From contig CAITMJ010000018.1 of NCBI GenBank assembly GCA_903893545.1, positions 162,977 to 226,976 on the forward strand: a stretch of DNA of 64,000 bases. Direction: 5' to 3'. Each line of letters starts with the position of its first letter. The stretch's first letter is position 1. A program made the translations under genes and the position numbers. Shown one piece after another: positions 53,981-62,582 of this stretch. The notes below the pieces were generated by a model. The model searched no databases. It was not told where the DNA came from and was given only the letters and a program-made list of their open reading frames with translations. Origin of the DNA: an uncultured Chlamydiae bacterium. GTDB taxonomy: Bacteria > Chlamydiota > Chlamydiia > Chlamydiales > SM23-39.

Positions 53981-54832
53981 ATGGTAGCCGCGGTACAAGA
54001 ATCATCAATACTTCACTTTCTTCAAAAGGTGATTTATGAGCCCTATCTAGAAGGGGCTTCGCGGATCAACCGCGCCATTGAAAACGTCCCCCTCTCCCAC
54101 GAGCCTTCCTCAAAAAACACCCTACTGAGCCACGTTTGGACAGTACTTATAGGGATCTCCCTCATGGTTCCGATCATCAATTCAGTCATCTGGATCTGCA
54201 TGCAAAGGTTTGGCGAGCAAGAAAGACCTGCCCCAGAAGAAGTCATCCCCCTAGCCCCTTCAGAACCTGCCGCACATACCTATACGCTGCAGTATGAAAC
54301 TCGCGAGAACGATCATTGCCATCCAATCGATTGGACCATTTGTAGCGACCAAAATGGGCATTGCGTCACAAAGCAAGAAGGACCCTGTTCTACGAGAACT
54401 TCTTTTGATGCGAATTGGGTTCAAACAAAACACTCCATAACTACCCCCCGCAATACGATCACAATAGAAAAACGGGGCGACTCTCTCTTTGTAACAACCG
54501 TCAAAGAATTCAACATCGCTGACCACCCATGGATTCAGCAACCTGCATTTGGGCTTCGCCCCTTTATTCATTCTTCGGAACAAACAATGGTTTGTTACAA
54601 TATTAATTTAGAAAGCCTTGAACTTCGAATGTGCCTTGCAGAGAAACAAAAAGAAGGGATCACCTTTACCTCGAACGAGGGGATCAAGTCCTTATTCACC
54701 CCTTTTGGAAAGAAACTCGCTACTTTCAAATTTGACCCTGCAAATGACACAATGTTAAAAATGGAATATCCCATCGACCTTGTTACCACGGGCTCTTCTA
54801 CCCTTAAGCAAAGCGATCTGTTGCCCGAATAA
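53981..54832 (+). CDS. Hypothetical protein with one hydrophobic hairpin, ends in SDLLPE
   Basis: A 283-residue protein. An N-terminal amphipathic region is followed by a hydrophobic hairpin at about 48-74 (LIGISLMVPIINSVIWI), then a Cys-rich, beta-like C-terminal part (CHPIDWTICSDQNGHCVT). The hydrophobic module resembles that of the neighbouring LRR protein (LIALTELLPVIGQIASL), so both may be anchored in a host or inclusion membrane. The last seven residues (QSDLLPE) and the stop are encoded by a 27-bp segment that is repeated exactly at the end of the LRR gene. No enzymatic motif is visible. An effector role is a guess from context. Confidence 0.6.
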   Translation: MVAAVQESSILHFLQKVIYEPYLEGASRINRAIENVPLSHEPSSKNTLLSHVWTVLIGISLMVPIINSVIWICMQRFGEQERPAPEEVIPLAPSEPAAHTYTLQYETRENDHCHPIDWTICSDQNGHCVTKQEGPCSTRTSFDANWVQTKHSITTPRNTITIEKRGDSLFVTTVKEFNIADHPWIQQPAFGLRPFIHSSEQTMVCYNINLESLELRMCLAEKQKEGITFTSNEGIKSLFTPFGKKLATFKFDPANDTMLKMEYPIDLVTTGSSTLKQSDLLPE

Positions 54833-54835
54833 GGG
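54809..54835. repeat. 27-bp direct repeat, copy 1
   Basis: Identical over 27 nt to 56056-56082. Here it forms the last codons and stop of the 283-aa gene. The repeat pair brackets the LRR gene and its promoter as a 1247-bp unit. Confidence 0.95.
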
Positions 54836-54874
54836 GACATATAAAAAAAATTATTACACCATTCTTTATTAGAA

Positions 54875-54903
54875 TTGACTGAAACAAAACGTAAGCATAT
54901 AAT
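54875..54903 (+). promoter_or_regulatory. Near-consensus promoter of the LRR gene
   Basis: TTGACT at 54875-54880 and a perfect TATAAT at 54898-54903 are separated by 17 nt. The spacer and flanks are close to those of the promoter before the LRR pseudogene at 60629-60657; both end in TAAGCA just before TATAAT. Confidence 0.75.
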
Positions 54904-54927
54904 ATTCCACAAACAAGCAAACAACAC

Positions 54928-56079
54928 ATGTCTAATTTCAATTATTCTTTAGGCGAACATTATAATTATAATATCGAAAATGCGCTGCTTTGGGGGAATT
55001 TCTCTGGGCACTGTCGGGAGGCAAATGGAGCCTTCCAAAACGGCAAACTAGGCAAATGGGCCGTTCATACCCTGATCGCCCTCACGGAACTTCTTCCCGT
55101 GATCGGCCAAATTGCCTCTCTTTTTGAAAGGTTTATTATTACTACTTTTAGCGCAAGCCCCCAAAGAAATCATTTTGAGATGACCTTTGGCCCCACTGGC
55201 CGTGCTGATCAATATCTATACAGCGCAGTCCTATCATTTTTAGATGATGACTCTCTTAGGAAAACCCCTTTTCTAATCTACCAAGCCGTATTCAATCGGG
55301 AAATACTGGGACGAGAAACCTCTCAAATAGAAAAAAGTGACCTCACCAACCTCGAACTAGCTCTTCAAAATAGAGGCCTCACAGTCACCTCCTTACGATT
55401 CTGCAGAGAGACATTTAGATCCAGAGAACCCCTTAAATTCGATCTCTCAGATGGGAAAGATCCCAATCCTATCAAACTTCTAATCGAACTTCTAAATATC
55501 ATTGAAAGATTCCCACATGTAATTGAACTTACTCTTCCTATTCCTGCCGTCTATCTTGAGTCTCAGAGCAATCCCGACGAGGTTTTTCTCAATAAAGTCA
55601 CGCCATCCATTATAGCTAGCGCTCTAGACAAGCTACCACACCTTCTTCGTCTCCATGTTGTAACACACTCTACTGTGCTGTGGGAGCCCCTCACAGAGCT
55701 TCTTAAGCATCTACCTAAGCCATTAGAAAAACTCACAGATTTGAACCTAACAGGAAGAGTGAGTGTCCAACTTCTAAAAGCCATTAGAGAGAAGCTACCC
55801 AACCTTTCCTATCTCTCCATGTCCGCCTATAGCCTGCTATTTCCTCGAGAGGAACCCCGCAACGAAGCATTTACTGTGATTATCCACGGCCTCTACGACA
55901 GAAATAATCCCAACTTACCTCATGAAAATATTCTTATCGACGCGCTGTTCCTTCTGCCAAAACTCAAAACCCTCAATATAGGTCAACTGAGAGATCGGTA
56001 CAGTCCTCTATTAGATGCCTTAAAAGCAAAAATGCCGCATCTCAAAGTGATCAGCCAAAGCGATCTGTTGCCCGAATAA
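54928..56079 (+). CDS. Leucine-rich-repeat protein with N-terminal hydrophobic module, candidate effector
   Basis: A 383-residue protein. Residues about 40-70 (LGKWAVHTLIALTELLPVIG and on to the FERFI segment) are a hydrophobic module. Residues about 92-120 (YLYSAVLSFLDDDSLRKTP) look like a degenerate F-box. The rest consists of irregular leucine-rich repeats (LPHLLRLHVVTHS, LEKLTDLNLTG, LPNLSYLSMSAYS, LPKLKTLNIGQLRD). F-box/LRR proteins act as host ubiquitin-ligase adaptors in other intracellular bacteria. A decayed paralogue lies at 60.3-60.6 kb. The gene has its own promoter. It is flanked by 27-bp direct repeats and overlaps the convergent pip gene by 29 nt. Confidence 0.75.
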   Translation: MSNFNYSLGEHYNYNIENALLWGNFSGHCREANGAFQNGKLGKWAVHTLIALTELLPVIGQIASLFERFIITTFSASPQRNHFEMTFGPTGRADQYLYSAVLSFLDDDSLRKTPFLIYQAVFNREILGRETSQIEKSDLTNLELALQNRGLTVTSLRFCRETFRSREPLKFDLSDGKDPNPIKLLIELLNIIERFPHVIELTLPIPAVYLESQSNPDEVFLNKVTPSIIASALDKLPHLLRLHVVTHSTVLWEPLTELLKHLPKPLEKLTDLNLTGRVSVQLLKAIREKLPNLSYLSMSAYSLLFPREEPRNEAFTVIIHGLYDRNNPNLPHENILIDALFLLPKLKTLNIGQLRDRYSPLLDALKAKMPHLKVISQSDLLPE

Positions 56080-56992
56080 GGGCATCGGCAATCCCCGGCT
56101 CGCCGGCTGCATGACCGGCATCTTTGATCACCTCGAATGCGGCCTCTGGCCAGGCTTTGTGAAGCTCCCAGGCATTTTCAAACGGGCAGATGATGTCATA
56201 ACGGCCGTGGATAATCACAGCGGGGATATGTCTCACTTTATGCACATTCTCGATCAGCCAGTTATCGGTCTTAAAAAAACAGCGATTTAAGAAATAGTGA
56301 CATTCGATCCTGGCGATCGAATCGGCTTTATTGTCCTCAGTAAATTGAGAAAATAGCACCGGATCGTAGATAAGTCTCAACGTCGCCGCTTCCCAACCAG
56401 ACCAAGCCTTTGCAGCTTTTTTTCGCTCTTCGAGATCTTTCGAAGTAAGCCTCTTCGAATACGCCTCGATTAGATGCCCTTGCTCCCCTTTAGGAATCGG
56501 CGCCAAAAATTTTTCAAACTCATCGGGAAATAGATGATGCGCGCCAAATTGATAAAACCAATCGAGTTCTTTTTTCCGCCCGAGAAAAATTCCTCGAAGG
56601 ATCAGAGCTAATACAGGAGCTGGATGCGTCTCTGCGTAGGCAAGGGCGAGCGTGCTGCCCCAAGACCCTCCAAAGACAACCCACTTGGAAATATGCAAAT
56701 GTTCTCGGAGCTTTTCGATATCGGAGACAAGATCCCAGGTAGTATTTTCTACGAGAGAAGAATGGGGGAGGCTTTTCCCAGTCCCTCGCTGATCAAATAA
56801 GATGATCCGATATTTTTTCGGATCGAAAAAACAGCGATGGCTAGGATCGGTCCCTGCGCCAGGACCGCCGTGGAGGAAAAGAACCGGCTTTCCCTTTGGA
56901 TTGCCGCTCTCTTCCCAATAGAGGCTGTGTTCTTTACTCACTTGGAGAAATCCCGTTTGATTGGGGGAAATAGCGGGATACCTGATTCTCAT
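56051..56992 (-). CDS. pip: Proline iminopeptidase
   Basis: Serine peptidase that removes N-terminal proline from peptides. At 313 aa it has the normal length. The alpha/beta-hydrolase motifs are FLHGGPGAGTDPSH (oxyanion hole), FDQRGTGKS, the nucleophile elbow FGGSWGSTLAL, the acid at HGRYDIICP and the His at DAGHAAGEP. Like the M32 carboxypeptidase in this window it probably helps recycle peptides. The start overlaps the gltA stop by ATGA. The 3' end overlaps the LRR gene. Confidence 0.95.
   Translation of the reverse strand: MRIRYPAISPNQTGFLQVSKEHSLYWEESGNPKGKPVLFLHGGPGAGTDPSHRCFFDPKKYRIILFDQRGTGKSLPHSSLVENTTWDLVSDIEKLREHLHISKWVVFGGSWGSTLALAYAETHPAPVLALILRGIFLGRKKELDWFYQFGAHHLFPDEFEKFLAPIPKGEQGHLIEAYSKRLTSKDLEERKKAAKAWSGWEAATLRLIYDPVLFSQFTEDNKADSIARIECHYFLNRCFFKTDNWLIENVHKVRHIPAVIIHGRYDIICPFENAWELHKAWPEAAFEVIKDAGHAAGEPGIADALIRATDRFG
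56056..56082. repeat. 27-bp direct repeat, copy 2
   Basis: Identical to 54809-54835. On the plus strand it encodes the LRR C-terminus QSDLLPE and stop. On the minus strand the same bases encode ALIRATDRF at the end of pip, so this copy is under double coding constraint and is probably the original. Confidence 0.95.
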
Positions 56993-58149
56993 TTTCTCGA
57001 CGTGTAAAGGTATTTGGGCCGGATGATCGGAGTTCCTTTTCCATTTCTTGCCTCGAGGCGATCATAGACGATTTGGATCGCGATGCCAACGGCGCGAGAA
57101 AGGCCGAAAAGAACGGTGAAGTACTCAGGATATGGAAAGCCCGCGGCTGTAAGCACAGAGCCGGTGATCGCATCGATATTTGGATAGGGGTCGGAAATTT
57201 TTGGATTTTCTTTCAATACTTTGGTTCCTTCTGTCCGGAGAAGGGCGGCGATTTTAATGAGTGGATGATGAGGGAAATGCTTGTGCGCATAGTCGAAGAA
57301 AATAGCCGCCCTCGGATCTTCCACGCGAAGAACAGCATGGCCAAAGCCAAAGACAATTTCCTTATTGTCGAGTTTTTTCCGGATTAATGCTTCGACATCT
57401 TTTGGTTTTGCGTGCTCTCCTACCGTATCGAGCACCTCTTTGACAAACTCGAGGCAATCTTGGTTGGCTCTTCCATGGAGAGGGCCCGCCAAAGCGAGCA
57501 TCGCCGCAGAGAGCGATCCCCACATGTGCTCTAAGCCAGAAGAAACCGCCTTACCGATGAAGGTAGAGAGGTTGCCACCCGAATGGTCAAAGTGGGTGAT
57601 GTCAAAAAGGCGCATCACTTCGATCAGCTGCGAGGTGTGTTCGCCTGGAAATTTAAGCATGTGGACAAAACTTTCCATATAGCCAAGGTCAGGTTTGGGA
57701 GACGGCGTCGGGCCCCAACCCGCATGGCTATTGATCACAACAGCGGTGATGTGGGGAAGTTTTGCAATTGCGTTGAGGCAATCTTCTCGATAATCATCGG
57801 TTCCTTCGAACATCCCGACAATCAAAAGAGCCGCAGAAAAGACATCCATTGGATGGCCGGTATGCGGCAGAGCTTCGATGTGTTCTACAGTTTCAGGGCG
57901 AAGCGATGCGCGAGCATTTAGCGTGTGATGAAATTGTTTCACCTGTTCTTTTGAACCCATCTCTCCATAGTAGAGAAGATAAATGATCTCTATCGGATCG
58001 CGATTGACAAGATCCGCAATAGGCTGACCGACATAGGTCAAACCCTTCATTGGATCGACAGAAGATGTGACGCAATAACCAACCGGAACACCGCGAAGGC
58101 CGGTATCCAATTGGTCTTTGGTAATTTCAAATAAAACGCCTTCACGCAT
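56989..58149 (-). CDS. gltA: Citrate synthase
   Basis: Condenses oxaloacetate and acetyl-CoA to citrate, the entry step of the TCA cycle. It is 386 aa. The family blocks are LTYVGQPIADL, INSHAGWGP with the expected NH2-terminal His region, the catalytic LAGPLHGRANQ and GFGHAVLRVEDPRA, and a C-terminal FPYPEYFTVLFGLSRA. Chlamydiaceae lack citrate synthase, whereas environmental chlamydiae keep a full TCA cycle, so this gene is the best single marker of the host lineage. It follows mdh by 59 nt on the same strand, a sensible pairing. Confidence 0.95.
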   Translation of the reverse strand: MREGVLFEITKDQLDTGLRGVPVGYCVTSSVDPMKGLTYVGQPIADLVNRDPIEIIYLLYYGEMGSKEQVKQFHHTLNARASLRPETVEHIEALPHTGHPMDVFSAALLIVGMFEGTDDYREDCLNAIAKLPHITAVVINSHAGWGPTPSPKPDLGYMESFVHMLKFPGEHTSQLIEVMRLFDITHFDHSGGNLSTFIGKAVSSGLEHMWGSLSAAMLALAGPLHGRANQDCLEFVKEVLDTVGEHAKPKDVEALIRKKLDNKEIVFGFGHAVLRVEDPRAAIFFDYAHKHFPHHPLIKIAALLRTEGTKVLKENPKISDPYPNIDAITGSVLTAAGFPYPEYFTVLFGLSRAVGIAIQIVYDRLEARNGKGTPIIRPKYLYTSRK

Positions 58150-58208
58150 AGATTAGACCTTTTTCGCAACTAGGGTTCATCGATTTTCGATTTAAAATGA
58201 GTGAGCTA

Positions 58209-59207
58209 TTACCCTCTTAATAGATGAGCAATTGTCTCGCGCTCCTCAATAAGCTCTTTTTGCGTGATTGCGATCTTTTCTTTCAAGAAGGGAGTCATTT
58301 TTAAACTCGAAACAATTTCAATATCGTCTTTTCCAAACGAAAAACAAGGAAATGAAAATACAATACCTGGAGCAATGTCATAAGGATTGTTCTCTTTCGA
58401 TAAGATGCCCATTGAAAAGAGATGTCCTTGATGCGTTGGCGTAAGGATCGAGCGCATTGCGCCAAGGGCGGCATTGGCCGCAGAGGCCGCGGAGGACTTC
58501 CCTCTTGCTGCGATCACTTCGGCTCCTCTTTTTTGAATCATCGGAATGAATTCTTTCTCGAGCCAATGGCGATCTTTAATCACAGCCGTGGCGGCCTTTC
58601 CATGAATCATTGCATTTTCAAAATCGGGCACTTGCGTTGCCGAGTGGTTGCCCCAAATGGTCACATGCGTCACATCATCGATTGAGACATTGGATTTTTT
58701 TGCAAGCTGAGAGACCGCTCTATTTTGATCAAGCCTGGTCATTGCGAAAAAATTTTCCGGTTTTAAATCAGGAGCGTGATGCATGGCGATCAGGCAATTG
58801 GTATTACAAGGGTTGCCCACCACAAGGACGCGAACATCTTTCGATGCGACGCGATTTAACGCTTTTCCCTGCCCGATGAAAATCTTTCCATTATCTGCGA
58901 GCAAATCCTTCCTTTCCATGCCAGGACCGCGCGGTTTTGCTCCCACGAGAAAAGCGTAATCGACTCCGCCAAACACCAGCTCCGGATCTGCACCGATATG
59001 AACTTCCTTCAAAAGAGGAAACGTACAGTCCTCTAGCTCCATTGCAAGGCCCTTCAATGAGGGCAAGGCTTCCGGAACCTCCAATAAATGGAGCGAGACA
59101 TGTTGATTGGGGCCGAATAGTTCTCCATTGGCAATGCGAAAAATCAAGCTATAGGCGATTTGTCCGCCAGCACCAGTGATTGCAACTTTTTTGATCGATT
59201 GACTCAT
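58209..59207 (-). CDS. mdh: Malate dehydrogenase
   Basis: Oxidises malate to oxaloacetate with NAD+. At 332 aa it belongs to the longer cytosolic/chlamydial group. The NAD-binding motif is [15 protein letters not shown]; the substrate site has [13 protein letters not shown] and [13 protein letters not shown]; the catalytic His is in [13 protein letters not shown]. It supplies oxaloacetate to the adjacent citrate synthase. The ATG is 14 nt after the TIGR04255-like gene on the same strand. Confidence 0.97.
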   Translation of the reverse strand: MSQSIKKVAITGAGGQIAYSLIFRIANGELFGPNQHVSLHLLEVPEALPSLKGLAMELEDCTFPLLKEVHIGADPELVFGGVDYAFLVGAKPRGPGMERKDLLADNGKIFIGQGKALNRVASKDVRVLVVGNPCNTNCLIAMHHAPDLKPENFFAMTRLDQNRAVSQLAKKSNVSIDDVTHVTIWGNHSATQVPDFENAMIHGKAATAVIKDRHWLEKEFIPMIQKRGAEVIAARGKSSAASAANAALGAMRSILTPTHQGHLFSMGILSKENNPYDIAPGIVFSFPCFSFGKDDIEIVSSLKMTPFLKEKIAITQKELIEERETIAHLLRG

Positions 59208-59221
59208 GTTTTTCTCTTGTG

Positions 59222-60031
59222 TTATACGTTTCCGGCAAATTTCTGTAAAAGAGGGCCTTTGCAGAGGGACAAGAAGCAGTTTTCCGCAACTTCGTGCGCA
59301 TCTTTTAGCCAGCTGTCCATGCTACTCTCTTCTTGAGGCACCGTTTCTCCCATCGATTGGATCACCGACTGAACGATGTAGCCCGGCTTCATCTCAACTT
59401 GCCCGAGATTTGCGCTCAACATCAGATTGCCGACCGGTCGGTTTAAAGCATAGGCTAAATTCAAACTCACTGCGTTGGGCTTATCACTCACCTCATTTGT
59501 TTCAAAAATCTGCCGATCGAGCTCGATCTTCATGTGGAGTTTTTCCGACAAGTAGGTCAGCGCATGTTCCCGTTGAACATCGAACGGAATTGCATTGATA
59601 TAACGGATTTCGCTTTTGACAAAATTTAAGGGAAATCCCCCCGTTGGATACAAATCGATAATCGATTCCATCACTTTTAAAATCAGATCCCTAAAATTTG
59701 ACCATGAGTAGCCCTTGCTATCATTGATCGTGATGATCCCCGGCCCAATTTGCATCAGCGGCCAGCCATTGCGTTCTTTTCGCATGCGGTGTCTTACGAC
59801 AAAAGGACCCGCTTCTGGATGCACCTGCACAGAAGGGAGATCTTCGATCAACGGAAATTCCTTTTTTAGCTTTTCGTACATGCGGCCATACATCATCGGG
59901 TAAGCTACATCGCGAAACCGACCCGTTTGCTGATCGCCTTGCAGCTCCCAGCGCAGCTCATAGATCGCTTCGATAAGAGGTGGATGTAAAAGAATGGGAA
60001 TTTCGTTTTTTTGCGCTTTGGACTGAGACAC
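59222..60031 (-). CDS. TIGR04255-like protein of unknown function
   Basis: A 269-residue protein whose N-terminus ([19 protein letters not shown]) and later segments ([35 protein letters not shown]) match my memory of the sporadically distributed TIGR04255 family, which has been seen near stress and defence genes but has no known activity. The GTG start has a strong GGAGGT site 7 nt upstream. It precedes mdh by 14 nt and may be co-transcribed with mdh and gltA. No catalytic residues can be pointed to. Confidence 0.65.
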   Translation of the reverse strand: MSQSKAQKNEIPILLHPPLIEAIYELRWELQGDQQTGRFRDVAYPMMYGRMYEKLKKEFPLIEDLPSVQVHPEAGPFVVRHRMRKERNGWPLMQIGPGIITINDSKGYSWSNFRDLILKVMESIIDLYPTGGFPLNFVKSEIRYINAIPFDVQREHALTYLSEKLHMKIELDRQIFETNEVSDKPNAVSLNLAYALNRPVGNLMLSANLGQVEMKPGYIVQSVIQSMGETVPQEESSMDSWLKDAHEVAENCFLSLCKGPLLQKFAGNV

Positions 60032-60108
60032 GGGAGACCTCCAGAAAAGTTAAAAATGTTCAGAGTAGAATGCCTAACTCATGAAAAACAATCAAATATC
60101 GTCCTAAC

Positions 60109-60156
60109 AAAAAAAATAACAGGATCGCCAGGCTCCATTTCATGGGGCCCCCTGTT
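60109..60156 (-). terminator. Candidate terminator downstream of the LRR pseudogene
   Basis: On the minus strand AACAGG...CCTGTT (60118-60123 with 60151-60156) encloses a second stem (CCAT/ATGG) and is followed by T8 (A8 on the plus strand, 60109-60116). It stands about 115 nt after the 3' end of the LRR pseudogene and before the TIGR04255-like gene. Confidence 0.5.
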
Positions 60157-60271
60157 CTTCTCTTGCTATTCTAGAATTTGCAATTTCACAGCAAGCTGCT
60201 GCAAAATTACTTTGGAACCACAATTAGAAAAGACCTCGGATAAGATCTGTTCGCTGAGGTCGCAGCATGTC

Positions 60272-60608
60272 TTATGATATTAAACAGGGAGTGTTCTGAT
60301 TGGGCAACAATGGAGCTCCGCTGAGAATTTTGAGAGTTGGGTTTCTGAGTATTAGAGCTTCGCGTAAAGGGGCAAGGAACGAGTCATAGTTCTTACAGTT
60401 GCGTAGATCCAGGTATTTGAGATTTGGGAACAGGGATAGAGCATCGATAAGATGGGGCTGACGGGCGAGATTTACTTTGCTTATTTTCAAATGTGTGAGT
60501 TTTAATGGTTCACTTAGCTCTAGAACAGTGATAGTTGATCCCAAAGAAAAGTGCGTTTTTAATGCTATAATCGTAATTTAAGCTTAAAGAATAACTAAAA
60601 TTTGACAT
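60272..60608 (-). pseudogene. Decayed paralogue of the LRR protein gene, internal deletion and frameshift
   Basis: The ATG at 60606-60608 opens MSNFSYSLSLNYDYSIKNAL, nearly the start of the intact LRR protein (MSNFNYSLGEHYNYNIENAL). After about 23 codons (near 60540) this frame no longer matches and soon stops. A second frame then carries LRR-type sequence (LKLTHLKISKVNL, LFPNLKYLDLRN, LRNPTLKILSGAPLLP) to a stop at 60272-60274, matching the C-terminus of the intact protein (MPHLKVISQSDLLPE). The middle, roughly 270 codons, is missing. The promoter is still present upstream. Confidence 0.85.
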
Positions 60609-60628
60609 AAAACTACAGGTTAACAGAG

Positions 60629-60657
60629 ATTATATGCTTATTCTTTGTTTTATTCAA
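60629..60657 (-). promoter_or_regulatory. Conserved promoter of the LRR pseudogene
   Basis: On the minus strand TTGAAT (60652-60657) and a perfect TATAAT (60629-60634) are separated by 17 nt. Both the spacer (AAAACAAA...TAAGCA) and the distance to the ATG resemble the promoter of the intact LRR gene at 54875-54903. Confidence 0.75.
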
Positions 60658-60736
60658 CTTCTGAAAAGCTTTTCTGCATAAAGAAATTTTTAATTTTTGC
60701 AGCGGATTGTTTTAACGGATACGACAAAGGAGTAGA

Positions 60737-61870
60737 TTAAATATCGTCAGATAAAATCTGCTCGCGAACGCGCTTCATCAAAGCGACCATGAAGTAGAGA
60801 TTGTGAACCGTGGCTAGAGTGTAGGCCGTGAGTTCTTTGGCTTTGAAAAGGTGGTGGAGATACGCCAGCGTGAAATGTTGGCAAGTCCAGCAACCGCATC
60901 CATGTTCGATGGGGCCGAAATGGTTGGCATTCTCAGATTTTTCAACTTTTACCCCTCCATCTTGGGTCAAAAGAAGCCCGTGGCGAGCCGCGCGAGTAGG
61001 GTAAGAACTATCGAACGTATCGACTCCAAGCGGGATGCATCGCTTTAAAGATTCGAGATCGCCGATCCCCAACAGATGATTGGGCTTTTCAACAGGAAGA
61101 CGAGGGAGAGCAGCGCCGAGCATTTCGACCATCTCGTCTTTTGTCTTACCAACAGATCCGCCTATAGCAAAGCCATCGAATGGAAGATTGGATAGAAAAT
61201 CGCAACTCTCTTTTCGAAGATCGGCATCTACTCCGCCGTGGATCACCGCGTACATCGCTTGATTTTGCGGAGACTTCAAATGCTCTTCGAGCGATCTTTT
61301 TTCCCATCGATGCGTCCGATCGAGCGATTCTTTGAGCGCCTTGCTTTCGATATGATAGGGAGGCAGTTCATCGAAGGGAATAATGATATCGGCGCCGAGC
61401 GCTTTTTGCGCTTGAATAGAGGTTTCTGGTGTGAGCAAGACTTTTGCCCCATCGCGATATGAGCGAAACAACACCCCTTCCTCATTGATCTTCAATACAT
61501 GCCCATCTGTTTTTTTTGCGCCGCGGCTTTTGATCTCATCGGCAACCGAGCCATAGGCAAGAGAAAAGACCTGAAATCCCCCTGAATCAGTGATGATTGG
61601 AAGATTGCGATGGATAAACTTATGCAAACCACCGGCTCTTCGCACTACTTCGACACCCGGCTGCAAGAGCAAGTGGTATGTATTGCAAAACATCAACTGA
61701 AGGCCGATCGAATCGACCATTCGATTGTCGAGCGCCTTGAGCGTTCCATTGGTGCCGACCGCCACAAAGTTCGGCGTATCGATGATCCCATGGGGCGTGT
61801 AAATACGCCCTACGCGCGCTCTTGATTTTTTCGAGCGATGCAAAATTTGATATTGAAAGTACTCACTCAT
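60737..61870 (-). CDS. tgt: Queuine/preQ1 tRNA-guanine transglycosylase
   Basis: Exchanges G34 for a queuosine precursor in tRNAs with GUN anticodons. With the ATG at 61868-61870 it is 377 aa. Key blocks are FVAVGTNGTLKALD, the nucleophile region DTFDSSYPTRAARHG, ITDSGGFQVFSLA, and the zinc site CGCWTCQHF with a distal His. The start overlaps the YhhQ-type transporter gene by 8 nt. The pair is a salvage unit: import of the base and insertion into tRNA. Confidence 0.96.
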   Translation of the reverse strand: MSEYFQYQILHRSKKSRARVGRIYTPHGIIDTPNFVAVGTNGTLKALDNRMVDSIGLQLMFCNTYHLLLQPGVEVVRRAGGLHKFIHRNLPIITDSGGFQVFSLAYGSVADEIKSRGAKKTDGHVLKINEEGVLFRSYRDGAKVLLTPETSIQAQKALGADIIIPFDELPPYHIESKALKESLDRTHRWEKRSLEEHLKSPQNQAMYAVIHGGVDADLRKESCDFLSNLPFDGFAIGGSVGKTKDEMVEMLGAALPRLPVEKPNHLLGIGDLESLKRCIPLGVDTFDSSYPTRAARHGLLLTQDGGVKVEKSENANHFGPIEHGCGCWTCQHFTLAYLHHLFKAKELTAYTLATVHNLYFMVALMKRVREQILSDDI

Positions 61871-62525
61871 GCTCAAGCGCTCTGGCCTTCTTCAGAAAGG
61901 AAGTAAATGGAACGCTGCATCCGATCGCTAGCCACTTGGTCAAAAGGCTTACGAGGATGATGCCGGAAAGCGACGGGACAAGCCCGTAGAGACCAAAGAA
62001 GCTAAAGAGAACCGTATCGAGCGTTTGAGAAAGGATCAAAGAGATTCCTAAGCGAAGACCAAAAGACTCGAAGCGCGTTCGGAGATAGCCAAAAAACCGG
62101 TAATCGAATTGTTGAACGATCCAGTAAACCGCCATCGAGGCAAACACAATCCGCGGCGTTGCGGAAAAAATCAAAGAAAACGCGCCATGCGTCTGATCCG
62201 ATGAGCTTGGGCGATAAAATAAATGGACCTCTGCCATGAGGACGAAAAAGAGGATCGCTAAAAATGAGATCCCAATCGCTTTTTTGGCCGCTTCCCTGCC
62301 AAAAAATTCTTGCAATACATTCAACGCGAGAAGACTTCCAATTGCATAGACATCGCTACACGTGACATCGAGGCCGAAAAAGGTCATTTGCTTGACCACA
62401 AAAAGGTTTGCAAATACCGCTTGGAGCGCAATCAAAACAGTCAAAGCAACGCTGCCCTGTTTTACGGCGACAAAGATAAATCCGACTACTAAAAGGACAT
62501 GGCCGAAGAAGAGGAGTTCATTCAT
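61863..62525 (-). CDS. yhhQ: Queuosine-precursor transporter (YhhQ/QPTR type)
   Basis: A 220-residue inner-membrane protein with six hydrophobic segments, of the YhhQ/vitamin-uptake (VUT) family. The characteristic stretch is FFGLDVTCSDVYAIGSLLALNVLQEFFGREAAKKA, and the SQTLDTVLFSFF segment follows. YhhQ members import preQ0/preQ1 or queuine. Adjacency to tgt (8-nt overlap) supports this substrate. The ATG at 62523-62525 is used; a TTG six codons upstream is in frame. Confidence 0.9.
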   Translation of the reverse strand: MNELLFFGHVLLVVGFIFVAVKQGSVALTVLIALQAVFANLFVVKQMTFFGLDVTCSDVYAIGSLLALNVLQEFFGREAAKKAIGISFLAILFFVLMAEVHLFYRPSSSDQTHGAFSLIFSATPRIVFASMAVYWIVQQFDYRFFGYLRTRFESFGLRLGISLILSQTLDTVLFSFFGLYGLVPSLSGIILVSLLTKWLAIGCSVPFTSFLKKARALEHE

Positions 62526-62582
62526 GGGTAGCAAGGATATCAAAGCCTTGCTTTTGAGTCACGCTGCGTATATAATGGCCCT

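Noticed and set aside
60011..60277. Plus-strand open frame of 88 codons between the TIGR04255-like gene and the LRR pseudogene
   Set aside because: No ribosome-binding site, unnatural composition, and it overlaps the 5' end of a well-supported gene and a terminator.
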